The translations under genes were made by a program, and so were the position numbers. A model generated the notes under the pieces. It did no database searches, had not been told where the DNA came from, and saw nothing but the letters and a program-made list of their open reading frames with translations. DNA of 64,000 bases from NCBI GenBank assembly GCA_027625915.1, contig JANTQA010000070.1, positions 5,027,001 through 5,091,000 of the forward strand, read 5' to 3'. The DNA comes from Anaeramoeba flamelloides. Its lineage: Eukaryota > Metamonada > Anaeramoebidae. Every line of letters starts with the position of its first letter. Position 1 is the first letter of the stretch. Shown in pieces: positions 45,469 to 58,500 of the stretch.

Positions 45469-45918
45469 CTAACTATGTTGAGACCATTTATGATTACACG
45501 TTAAGCATTGATAAAAAATTGTTTGTCCTTCATCAACACTTCTTAGTTGTGCTGTTGAAAAAAGAGTTTTTCTTTCTTTTTCGCATTGAGGGCAATAAAC
45601 TACAATTGATGCCCTTTCATCAACAAATAATTGTTCTTCTTCAGATTTTTCATCCTTCTCTGTCTCTTGTGTTTTTTCTTCGTCCATTTTGTTCTCGTCG
45701 TCGCTTGATGATGTGCTTGAATTTTCATCTTCGAGATCACTTACGTAATTTTTTTGCGTGATTAATAATTTTCCTTCAAAAAGATCGGGATCGGATTCAT
45801 ATTTGCAGACTGAACATGTAATTTTTTTGGTCATATACCTAAAGTCTAGTAAATTTGAACAGCTTGGACAAAAAAATGCTGATTCGTTTGTTTCGACATT
45901 GAAATCAAAAATTTCCAT
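45469..45918 (-). CDS. RNA polymerase I subunit RPA12 (A12.2)
   Basis: Single exon of 149 residues, ATG at 45916-45918. The N-terminal zinc ribbon has CPSC and CSVC (about residues 17-20 and 35-38). The C-terminal TFIIS-like ribbon has CPQC (about 109-112), the hallmark LRSVDEGQTIFYQC and a final CNHKW. The RSxDEGQT motif, with its catalytic Asp-Glu pair, supports RNA cleavage by Pol I. An acidic Ser/Glu/Lys linker (about residues 60-95) separates the ribbons and is longer than in yeast. The acidic loop and WSQHS ending favour RPA12 over RPB9, RPC11 or TFIIS. It converges with the orphan gene ending at 45439. Confidence 0.9.
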   Translation of the reverse strand: MEIFDFNVETNESAFFCPSCSNLLDFRYMTKKITCSVCKYESDPDLFEGKLLITQKNYVSDLEDENSSTSSSDDENKMDEEKTQETEKDEKSEEEQLFVDERASIVVYCPQCEKERKTLFSTAQLRSVDEGQTIFYQCLTCNHKWSQHS

Positions 45919-48399
45919 TAAAAGGGAGTATTATTCAAGACAGAAAAGAAAAAATGATAAACAAATATTTTTTCAACTTAAGGTTGATGGTTTTTTTATT
46001 CTTATATTTTTATTTGGTTAGTTCTTTTGTTCACTTTATGTTAGTATTTACTCAATTGTAAGAATATTTATTGAAACTTTTTACTTTGATATATTTTTAG
46101 ATTTTTGAATGAAAGAAAATCTTGAGTTTTGCTGGACAAAGTAAAAATTTATATTCTTCTTGTTATCAGTCGGATTCTTCTTTTCTAAATATAAGATTAA
46201 AATCGGTTGTTTCTAAGTTATTGAATAATTGACTTAATTATATATTTTCTTGGTTTTAACAAAGTAGCAGTGATATTTATTTCATTGAACAAACTCTCAA
46301 ATGTTAACCTTTCTTTTTCTGTGAAAATACAGACCCATTAAAGTGATCAATATTATTATTTATTTCTTCAATATTATAATTTCAACAGAAAGAATAGAAT
46401 TTACCATTTGGGAAAAAAAGTTAAAATATTGCAAAAAAAAGTTCAATATGGCTTTTAATTGGGTAACGTTAAAAGAAGCGGAAAAAAAAAAGTAAGATCA
46501 ATTAATAACAGAAAAAATAAATGATTTTTGTCAAAATTGACAACTCAAAAAAATAACCGGTTTGTCAATACTACCTAACCTAATGATTAAAGACACAATG
46601 ATGGATTCAACACAATAACTTTTTTAATAATATCTTTTAGTAAGGGTTTTTCTTTGAGTGATCAATAATTAAAAATTTATAAATGAATATTTTAATATTA
46701 AATTTTCTCTATTGTATTTCATTACAAATATAGTTTTTCCTACATTTCTTAATAAAAAATTTATATACACCTCTAAAGAGATTCAATTAACAAAATTTAT
46801 TAAGTGTGAGATATTTTATATTTTTCAAAAATTTTCTATAAACTATGAATATAATAATAAAGGGGGGATGAATTTTTTTAATTTTTTGGTTCCTTTAATT
46901 TGTGAAAAGGATAAAAAATTCATTAAAAAAACTTACATTAAAGAAGATCTCTAAAATTATCAAAAATTAAACAATCATAAGTTTATATAATTTAAAAACA
47001 ATGATCAAAAATATTTTCAATTTTTTGAAATTTAATTTTACTTTTGAAATTCTTTTTCTATGCTTTCGGTGATTTCTAAACTCTTTGTATACATTTTTTT
47101 TGTCATTTTTTTTCTTTCAATTAAATTTTATGTCATTTTTTACAACAAATTAAAAATTTTATCTTTTGATGAGATGATAGAAATTGTATTTTCTATTTCA
47201 TAAAAGATAATTTTATTCAAGACAAATAATCTCTATTTCTTTTATCTTTTCATGGTATAATTGGTATTTTAATATTAAAATTTATTTCAATATAATTAAA
47301 TATTTTTGAGAAATATTAATAGATTATTTAAAATGTTTTGATAATAGAATAATGGATTTAGATTATGTATTTGATTCAATTAACAATAATAAAATGAATT
47401 CTTCTTTGAAATTCTATTTTTTTTTCGGCTTTCAATATTTTTTTACTTGATATTTTCAGTAAACTCGCCAATTAAAATTTTATTGAACGTTTTTTTCATA
47501 TATCACCCTTTTCTCAAAAGATTATGTCATTTATAAAAAAAATTAAAAAAAAAAGTTGATCATTTTTCAAAAAGTTCTTGAAAAAATTTCTTGCTTATCG
47601 TTTTGATAAATTCTCTTGATGGGAAGTGATTAAAATAAAATTGTTTTGCATTAAAATATAATATATTTATTAAGAAAAAATACGAATTTGAAAATTAATC
47701 CTAATTGAAAATTTATTCGATTATACCCAACTTTATTTTTATTAGGTATTAAGTATTCCAGACTTGTTGGATTTAGTATTTTGAATTGAATAACCTCATT
47801 GGTATAAATTTAAATTTTTGTTCAGTTTTAAAAAGATTCGATTTAAAATATAATCTTTAACATTCAAATTAAACTTAATGTCATAAATTTCTCTTTGATA
47901 AAAATTTTTCTTTTGATTTTTGCAATTTTTTAATTAAATTTATGAAATCACAGAAAGAAAAAAACTCATTTTTTTACTTTTTAGGAAATTTTTTATTTAT
48001 AATATTTGTTATTGTTGTAAAAATGATTGTGGTTCATTTAAGCTATTAATATGTTTACAGAAATTTAGTATTTTAATAAGTATTTTTTGGAAAATTATAT
48101 CGAAGTTAATTTAAAAGAAAATTTTATTTTTTTTTTACAAAAAAAAATTATTCTATACTTTCCAAAAAAATTTTTCTTTTAAAATAATCTTTGATTATAA
48201 AGAATAATAATAATAATTTGCTAGGTATGCAAACACTTGGAAAAAATATAATATTTTTCTAGTTATTGATATTATCATTAGTAACACTATATTAAACTCT
48301 AATTAAAAATTTTTAACACATCAAAAATCTATTTGTTGAAAAAAAAATCCTAACTTAATCAATTCAAGAAGAAATACCAAATTAGAAACATTGTCTAAT
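45919..48399. other. Intergenic AT-rich stretch
   Basis: Upstream of RPA12 on its minus-strand side. A short plus-strand frame at 46448 (MAFNWVTLKEAEKK) ends at a GTAAGA donor-like site but no convincing continuation was found. The open frame at 46712-46954 is Phe/Ile/Lys-rich and unsupported. The rest is low complexity. Confidence 0.4.
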
Positions 48400-48678
48400 T
48401 GAAATATTAACGATTTCTTATAAATTACAATACTCAAAAAACAAAAAATAAATAATTATCAATACTAATAAATCAAGGGTGCGTTAAAAATTTTACGAGA
48501 GAGCAAAACAAAAAAATACATTGTAAATTTTTTTAAATTCTATTAGGAATTATTGATCGATCAAAGGTTAGATACTTAGCAATTAAAATTATTTGTGTTC
48601 TTCTATTTGTAACAACTCAACTTTAACCTAATATCAATTGTTGATTAAAATTTTGATCAATCAAAACATATTAGTTAA
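48400..48678 (-). repeat. Dispersed repeat R3, copy 2 (inverse)
   Basis: Read on the minus strand it matches the other copies: GGTTAAAGTTGAGTTGTTAC, AATTGCTAAGTATCTAACC, CCTAATAGAATTTAAAAAAA, TTGTTTTGCTCTCTCG and TTAGTATTGATAATTATTTA. About 279 bp, roughly 85 percent like copy 3 by eye. Confidence 0.7.
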
Positions 48679-49445
48679 TTCAAAAATTTAAAATGAAAAC
48701 AAAAAAAAAAATGATGAAAAAATGATTTTAATATTTGTCAAAAATTAAAATTTATTCCTGATTTGAATGAAATTATTTTATTGTGATTGTTTGGAACATT
48801 TTAGCTTTGTGGAAAAATTTGAATCTTAGTTTTGATAATTTGTGTAGTGGTTTTTATTTTAAGTAGTTTTATTGATAAATAAAAATTATAAATATTAATA
48901 AAATTATATAAAATTAAAGAACTTTTTCTAAATACTACTTTCCCATTTATGTAACATTGCCCAATTATAATATAATTATTTTTTATACTTTGTAAATCAT
49001 TTGATATCATTAAAGAAGAAAAATTATTTCTTCTTTAATTATATCAAATGATTTATAACAAATAAAAAATATTAATTGTAATATTTTTGTTCCACTTTTA
49101 TGTCAAAAACTTAAAAAACAGAAAATATCATAAAAAAAATAATTATTGTTTTATTTATTTAAATATTAATAAAAAATTAGATTAAAAAAAATTAATTAAA
49201 AAAATCAAAAATTTAATAAACAATTTTTTTTTAAAAAAATGTAAAAATAAAAGAACTCTTTTTTTTTAAAGAGATTAAAATTTGTAAAAAAATCAAAGAA
49301 AAAAAAGGATTTTATTAATAATAAAAAATGAAAATATTTTATTAATAATAAAAAAAAGAAATAAAAAAAAAAAAAAAAAAAAACGAATATTGAATTAAAA
49401 TATTATAAAAATAAAAAATATAAAACTAATCAAGTAATTAATTAA
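48679..49445. other. 3' flank of neurofibromin
   Basis: Extremely A/T-rich. A short inverted pair around 48985-49055 (AAATCATTTGATATCATTAA against TTAATTATATCAAATGATTT) could form a stem of about 20 bp. Long A runs lie near 49366-49382. It probably includes the 3' UTR. Confidence 0.45.
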
Positions 49446-52400
49446 TTAATGAAATAATGATAATAAATTCGAAATATATCTGCCTCTTTTATGGATGATT
49501 TCAGGTTCAATTTTGGCACAAACCAAATCAAGCATTCCTTTAAAGCCGATTTTACCTAAGAATTCTGGCTTTGGTTTTTTCAGATCTGAAAGGATAAAAT
49601 TGGTAATTTTCAAAGCAGACTTATGTACTGTGGAATCCTGTGTTTGATTTAGGATTTGGTAAAGTTTTGGAGCCAGTATATGCCTAAGTGCTGGATACAC
49701 CTGAGGGAAAGAATCTATTGAAGGTATTAAAAGCTCCAAAATGAAGCGGTGTTCTTGTTCATAGTCTGATTGCACCAAAATGGAAGACAGGAGGGATACT
49801 AACAGAGTTGAGGTATAAATGTCGTGATTGATCGTTGTGCTGAACATTAATTGTTCCAATTCCCCCTCCCAATCGATATAGTTACCCAAAAAGTCTCTTA
49901 ATTCAGAGATTTCCTTTGTGCCCAAGCATGTAGCCAATCCAACGATGTAGGCGGATCTGCCTGAATTGAGTTGCGTTTTGCAGGAAATTTCGATGATTTT
50001 TCTAAAAATGGAGATCATTTTAACCTTTAATGTTGAATTGCCTCTTGCCTGCAACAAGAGCAAGGTGAAAGCGAAACTGAAATGGGAATGGAAATTGATG
50101 CCGACCATTTGTTCCAATTTTCTAAGGGAAACATCTAATCTTTTATCATCCTTTCTCACGGTCATGAATACAACTTCAAGTGGGGTTTCATCAAATACTT
50201 GTTGTTCGTCCAAATAGTTCAACACTACACTGAGCATATCTAATGCGTGATAGAAATAATATTGGTCGCCTAATTGTAACAGAATTAATGCAACCCAGAA
50301 CATTGTAAATAATAAATCGCTTTGTTCATTCAATAAAGGATATAAATGAGTAATGGAAATGATCATTGAAGAGCAGAGATCTCTATTTATTTGGTTTGTG
50401 AAATCTGGTTTAGCGATTAATGATCTAAAGTAGGTCAAAATCTTTTCAATTAATTTTGATTGAATTTCGTCGGTGTTAATTACCCCTATAATTAAAAACG
50501 ATCTTGCCTGTATTAAGGAATTATCAAATGCGGTTTCGGTGGCTAATTGCAGCCATTTATTTTGCCATTTAGTATATAGCTCTGTATTATTTTTGTAACA
50601 AGTCAAAACCCTTTTAAAGATTTTACAAATCTTTTCGCTATTTTCGATGGGTATTCTCGAGAGATTGCGTGAAATTTTTTGCTTGTTATTGCTCATTAGC
50701 AATTCGTTCTGCTTTAGCCCGCTTCCTGTGAATAGCATTCTAAATCTGATATCGGAAATTTCGTTGAGAAGGTTTAATAACGTTTCATAATCTTCTTCCA
50801 TCTTTGGAGGTAATTTTGTTGATAAGGAATGTAAGATATTGATAACTAAACTTAATAGCCAGGTTCTTAAATAAATGTCATTGGAATGGTGAGTTACTAA
50901 AACAAAATGGAAGATGTCTGGTAAATTGTTTTCCAATGAAACCAAATTTTCAAAGCTTAAATATAGCAAAAATCTAATTAATATTAAAACCTCATCCCAT
51001 TTTTCATAATCTTCTAAATTGATTATTTCGTTGTCATTCTGATTCTTTTTTTCTTGATGAGAGGCTAAATATAAGCAGTTTGATAATTTTTTGCAAATTA
51101 ATTTTGAAAAAATTTCCTTATGGGTGGAAGCTACAGTGACTGTAATTTGAGCAATTCTTTCTGATTCGGAGGTCTGTATTCCTAATTTAATTGATTGCTC
51201 AATAAAGACATCTAATATTATTTCAAATAATTCGTTTACTAGGCTAATTGATTTCCAGATATGTACTAGAATAGCGGGATATAATTTATTTTCTCTTAAG
51301 GTGATATTTAATAGATCTTCAATAATTTTTTTGACAAGCAAGGTTTTATTTTCCTTTGATGCAATGCTGTTATTATCTTCACCATTTGTGATCATCGTAG
51401 TATTAGTATTAGAATTATTGTTGCTGATATTCATTTTAATAAAGTCTTTCAAATTAATGATCCAGGGCGAAATGTATTCCAAGCACAAATGCTTCCCCTC
51501 GGAGCTTGCTTGGTTATAATGTTTGGATGTTTCATTTAAAAATTCCAAAGTGATATGCTTTTCATTTTGTGCAATTGACTTACTCAGATTGACAACAAAG
51601 CTGGTGTGGCTTTGGGGGATTGACAAGCCTTCAGTTTCGAGCATTTCGTTACTCATTTCAAAATTAAAGCTATTACATAGCGCGGTTAATAAATTATAGC
51701 TGGACTTTCTTAGGCCCTCTGATTGGGAACCTAAATTCAATAATGCAATGTTCAATAAGGTACCCGGTACATCTGAAGGTCTTATTTCCGGCACAGAGCC
51801 GCCTTTATTGCTAGTCTTTTTCGAGAAGTTATATTTTTCCTTCATTGTTTGAACGGTGTTTATTATTTCATTAACAAATTGACTTTTATAATTGATATTC
51901 TTTTGTTCGCCGTCAATGATCATTTCTAATCGAAATTGGTCTTGGGTTCCGACTGTTTTATTGATTGAATTTATTTGGGAAATTGGTATGATATCAATTA
52001 AATGGCAATTCTTATTTAATAAATTTTCCTTTAATTGTATGATTTTTAAAAAGTTATTTGAAAATTGGAATTTCACTTCATGGTTTTTAACTCTACTCGA
52101 TTGCTGATAAATTTTATCAATCGTCTTTGTAATGGAGGTATCCAATTCAAGGGTCTCCTCTGGTAAATAAATTTGATTTGTCAAAATATATTGATTCAAG
52201 TCTTGTGAATTAGATAAAATGTTAATATACTTGTTCAATTTGTTTGGGATTATTGAATGTATTTGTTTATAATATTTTTTAAACACAGAATTTGGATTCA
52301 AGAGGATCATTTGCTTAAAATTGATTGACCAACTGAATGGTATATGTTGAATTAATTGGTTACACCAATATTTGGATATTTCATTCAAGACATTGAAATT

Positions 52401-55400
52401 ACTGCAATCAAACAAGATGATATATGGCCTCCCCACCAATGGATTTAAGGTGTTCAAGATATGATATAATAATAACTCTTCGTCAATATCGGGCCTAAAC
52501 TTCTGGCTAATGACATATAATATTGATTCGCTTTGCTTCGTTTTGCCATTGGAATAAATAATATCATTGAATTGCTTTAATAGCTTTTCTTTACCCTTCA
52601 TTTTGATTAAAAATTCTTTATATTTTTTGTCAGATTTTTTTTTGGAATTAGTTTCGATCAAATCGTTGTTTAGAATGTTCTTGTTTTGAATTTGCTCCTG
52701 ATTTTTTTTTTCAATTTTTGTTGGCTTACCCAATTGAGTTAATAATGATACAAAACTCTCCCCTTTTTTGGCTTCATCATTATTTTTTAATCTTTTAAAA
52801 TAGACACTTAGGTTTTGTAAATTTAAATATAAAAATTGATGTAAGGAATTCAAATCTTCGGAACTAATTTCTTCATTAAGTATTAATTCTTCAATTTTTT
52901 TGTCTTTGTCATTTTCATCTTCATTTTGCTTGTCTTTTTCTTTCTCACTTTCGATATTAATATTTTTATTATTATTATTCGATTCTTTTGAATTCTTTAA
53001 ATTGTCCAAATAACTTTTATTTGATAATTTGATAACCAAATGATTGAATTTTTCGAGATTGCCCTCAATAAATTTATTCAAAGGGATCATAAATTCTTCC
53101 TTTTGCCCAAACATCACTCCGTTGGCTAAGTTCTGTAAAGATTTTGTTATCAAAATCAATGCCCTTCGAACTTCCACTGGGATACGTTCTTTCACTATTT
53201 CTGCATTTTCTGGTGAAATAATGGCTGGGCAAATGAATCTTAAAAAGAAGAATCCAGCAATTACGATATTGGTGCAATTTTCAAATTTATTCTCAACAGT
53301 GATTTTTAAAATATTGGCAATTTTGAAAAAATTTACAGGCAAAAATTCTAAAGAATTCATTATCTTGTCAAAGAATAGTTGAGTTAGTTCCATCAAATTA
53401 TTTAAATTTTGATCCAAATTTTGTATTTCCTCTTGTTTTAATTTTCTTTGATCAATTTCAATACATTTTTTATTGATCATGATATCGTTGACTAAATTTT
53501 GAATTAAATCAGATAGCGTTTTTTGCAAATACTTTTTACCAATGATCTTTGAATAGCAACTCATCATTTTACTTGCAAAGCTATTTCTTCTAAATAATGT
53601 TGATGGCTGGTTTTTTGGATTGTTTGTAACCTCTGTCTCGATCATAAATTTTAATAGTTCAATGTCGGAATTATTTAAAATGTTGATCCTAACCAAAATG
53701 CCTGCCAATAAATCCATTTCTGTCACTTTAATAATATCGCTAATGGACTTTGTAATAACCAAATCTTTATCCAGGATCATTTCTATTAAATTCCTATATT
53801 TGTCTTCAAGTGTTTCCTTTAATGATCCAAATTTGGTACCGTGGTTTAAAATGTTGGTAAAAACATCAATTAATTCGCTCCTTGTTTGTAAATTTTCCAC
53901 ATACCCCATCTGCAATGCGTGATGTAATCCGACACTTACATTAGCGTGGAGCATGTAGCTAATTGCGATAACTGTTAATTGTGATAATTTTTTCTCGAAT
54001 TCACTATCTTCATTTTTTTTCTCAGTTTTGGTATTATTACTATTATTATTATTATTAGAATTTTTTTCTCTCAACCTTGATAGCAATTCGGTGAAAAAGG
54101 TAAAATATTGAATAAATAATGTTGATTTTTGCTTTAAGATCTCTTCCCCAGTTGGTTGCTTAGTGTTGCCAATCCATGGCTTTTGTAGGGTTAAGCCTTT
54201 TAATAATTTGGAAACTGCCTGCATTGCGTTTAAATCAATTTCATCCCAGAGCTTTTTAATTCTCTTTTCATCTAAAACATTATATTCCTCATTCGATTTT
54301 TTAATATTTGGATGATTATTTTTGGAATTATTATTTTTGGAAATCTTCTTTTGGAAATCTGAAAACCATTCCATTAAAAATTCGACTAATTCGTTTCGGA
54401 ACATTATTTCCCTTTTAAATAAAATAAAGTCCTTTTTTTCCATTAGTAATGTAATTAATTTGCACATTTTGATCCTAATGTTGAAATGCCTTAATTCAAT
54501 AACATATTTTGAAATGGCCTTCATAATGGTAATAAATAATTGCTCAATTTCAACATCGGCTAAATCATCCATATTCAATGGCTGTTCCAAAAGGCCTCGT
54601 AAAACAAAAATAATTTGATCTAAAAATCTAACTGCAATTTGCGATTTTTTTAATTCAAATGTTTTTTTTTTGGCCTTTTTAAAGATTTTAAAATCATTTT
54701 TGATCAATTCCTGTGTTTTTTTAAAAAATAGATAATATACAGATGTGGACATTTGAGTGATAACCTTAACCACAGTTCCCCGGATATAGTCAACATCCGA
54801 AACAATATGAATCAATAATTGATTTAAAAAGGTTCCAATGACTACTTGTGATTTATCCCCTGTATATTGTAATGAGCTATTGCTAGATTGTGATCCCTCG
54901 TTGTAATTGTCATTATTGTTGCTGCTTTTTTCATTATAGCTGCTGTTGTTGTCGTCATCTTCTTTTTTATCTTTAAACGTGGAACTGAGCACAATTTTTT
55001 TAGCCACAGCCGCCAAGGAAATTAAAAAGCCCAATTGATTTTCCCATTCAATTCGTTCAATGTTTTGATTATAATTATCAAGGCTTTGTAAATTTGTTGT
55101 CTTGGAAATGTTTTTCTTTTTTTTGTTGCCCTCTTCTTTTTCAATTAATGTTTCATATTTTTTAATTCTTTGTGTTTTGTCTAGCCATTGTTGATGGATC
55201 TTTGTCCACGATGGAATATTACCAGTGGTCGCAGTTTCAATTCTTCGGAATAAGGATCTTATGTTTTTTTGTTGTGCAATTCTACTTGTTACATATTTCC
55301 CCATTTGAGACATCTTTTTATAATTCTGGTAATTTAATGCAATGGTATTATTAGTATTTGTAAAGTCATCCAAAATTTTCGTTTCTTGACATAAACTATC

Positions 55401-55476
55401 AAAGCAATCAACTGCTTGTGATACCACTTCGGGGTCACTATTACATAATAGCATTAATAATGCATTTTCAATTCTA

Positions 55477-55513
<37 letters not shown>

Positions 55514-58500
55514 TCAAATGGAATTGTATTAATGTTTTTTTAATTACAAGATAGATTTTTTAGATTATTTTTGTGATGTAAATGGTAAGGTAAAAGTTAA
55601 GAATAAAAAATAACAAAAAAAAAAATTTCTTACTTGATCATGAGTCAATTTAATTCTTTCTGGAATTTGGTAATTATTTAAATTAGATAATAAAAATTCA
55701 TTTTTTTTTCTCAAAATATCACATAATAAATCTAACCATAAAACAATTTGTTCCTGAGAAAGATTTTGTGTATCAATAATTTGATTGGCAAAAATATATT
55801 GTGCCATTGAATTTAATTCAAAAAAGGATTCAATAATTTTTTTATTCGACCATTTTTTAATATATTCAGGTTTGTGTAAAATTTTTAAAAAGTTTATTGC
55901 TTCATGAGTAATTTCATTACTTAAGGAATTATCAATACATTGAGGTAAGGTAGTAAACAGGATTTTAATTTCTCCTGTAATTATTGTTTTAACTTTTTCA
56001 TTGTTGATAGCATAGTCAACCAAAGCAAAGTCAGGATTTGTGGAAAATAATTTTAAAGTTTCTTCAACAATTTTCATTTGGTTATTTGCTAATTCCATTT
56101 GCTCTCGTTCCTTTTTTTTTAAATTGACATTTTGTGTTAAGGATTTAAGAGATCCTGTTTTGCCTAGGAGAAATTGTGAATTCTGTAATCTCCGAAGTGA
56201 ATTTAAGTATTCATAAAAGACCTGCTTAACATCAACCGATCTAGAATATGTTTGCTCAATGCTTGGATTCCATTCCAAGGGTTTTTCTTTTGCAATCCTT
56301 ACCAAGCTTTTTACCAAAACTAATTTATATAGTGGCGATGCATTTGGTCCCAAGCATGCATTTAATAGATCTACAGTGGTGTCCGTTGGTGTCAATCTAA
56401 AGGAAGAAATTAAAAATTCTACAAATAAATTTAAGTCATCACTTTGTAATGGATTTTCTTCATTGAAAATCCTTGACCTTAGCAAGACTTGGATTTGTGG
56501 TACAATTAATCTTAATCCTGCCTGATCACTTTTGGAGACATATGTCGCTGCCTTGCAAAAGTCAATTAAGCATGCTGTTGCCATTAAGACTTTCTTTTGA
56601 TCTTTTACTTGGAAATTTTCTTTTAAAGTCTCAATATATTCTCCTTTGGTGCTTTGTAAACTTTTTTCATCACGCATAGCTATTTGAAGTAAAGTCTTTG
56701 GGCATAAAATTAATAACATTGTTAATAATGGCCAATATTGATATTGAACTTTCTTTTTTGCTGAATGTGACCAGTCCAAAATACCATCAAATAATATTCC
56801 TGGGTTGCCTGCTAAAACTGTTTGAGATTTACAAAATTCAGTAAATTGCTCTGGATGATAATTAATCCAATTCCAAATCGCTATTTTTTTTTGATAATTT
56901 TGTTTTTGTTTTTTTTTTTCATTTCAAATTTTATATTTTTAATTATGTATTTTATTTTTTTTTTGTATTTTAATATGATGGGGTTAATGGAAAATAAAAA
57001 TTTAGTTATTTTTTTTTTTTAATTAGTTATTTTTTTTTCAATTATGAGATAAAATTGATTCATTCTTTTCAAATTTTCGAAGATTTTTCAATTTTTTTTC
57101 TTTTGTTGTCTCAAAAAACTAAAAATTAGTAAAATTAAATTTTTTGTTGAACATTTATTTTTTCTTTATTAAATTTTCAACAATGATATAATCTGAATAA
57201 AATTTATTTTTAATCAAGAAGAAGGAAATTTAATGGTTGTTGATTAAGAAATAGATAATAACAAATAAAAAAATTTTCGATTAATGTATTTTCAAAGATT
57301 GGTAAAAGGGATTTTTTTAAAAAGATGCATGTCAAATTTCGAGTTAAACGTTATTATTTCTTTGTGGGTAATGTCTGATGAATTGAAATAGGCAATGTTG
57401 AAAGCCTTGTTGTAATTAAAATTAGATAAAACTGTTAAACTCTTTTGTCGAAGATGTTTCTCGTATAAAGATACATGAAGATTTTGATATGTTTAGAGGT
57501 GTATTTTATCGTTGGGAGAAAAAAAAATTTTTTTTTATTATTATTTTCATGATGAAATTTTGTTCTGAATAATTTTTTGATATTTTTTACTCTTCCAAAA
57601 GTCTTGTATATATAGGCTTCATCAATTTTTATAATTATAACCCTATTGTTCCCAAAGCCTACACTTTATTATTTAAAAACTCGATTTGGTGAGTAGAGTC
57701 TTTAAAATGGTTTCTTTTCCCTTTTGGTCTTCACACACTACCTTTTCTCTTGAAGTTTCCGAGATAAAAGATGGCCCTACTCGAGAAAATTACCTATCTC
57801 CACTCTTTCACTTATACAATAGCAATACAATATTTCAAAGTGTTTTCTATCTCTTTTGTTCTTTGATTTATTTTAATTTTATTTATCATATTGTTGGGTA
57901 TATTCATATAAATCGATTTGATCTAAAAAAGTTATTTCGAAAAAAAGCACTTACACACATTTGTTTTAAGATTTCATTACTCTCAAATAAAATGATCTTT
58001 ATATGAAAAAGAAATAATTTTACTTCTTTTCAGAACACTTTTTGTTTTATTTCTTCCTGGGTTAATTTTATTATGAAATGTATTATCTGTATTGCATTAT
58101 CTTAGTACTTTGGAAATATTTTGGAGAGTATAGGGTATTTCAATATTTATATTTTATTATTGAAGAACACCAGTTATTAAACTTGATAACTCTGTTTTGT
58201 TTTTAATGAGTATTTATCAAACCAATAATTAATTCTTTTCATATAGATTACAAGAACAAAAAATCAAAATGTTACCATATGTAAAATCATGAGTATATTT
58301 GTTATCTAGTAAATTTTTTTTTTATAATTATATAATCTAATCTTTGAATTATATTATCACATATCATTTTTTTTCTCTTATTTTGCTGTCTTATCAATAA
58401 TTATTTTGGTTTGAATAATATGAAATTTTTTTGTAACAAAATTTGAAAAATAAATTATTTTGTTTCAGGTTTGTATTTAAAAGGGTAAAATCTGATTTTT

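Noticed and set aside
46448-46490. Possible first exon reading MAFNWVTLKEAEKK before a GTAAGA site
   Set aside because: The only in-frame continuation found stops within nine codons. Part of the word also resembles a stretch inside HRE copy B, so chance or a repeat is likelier.
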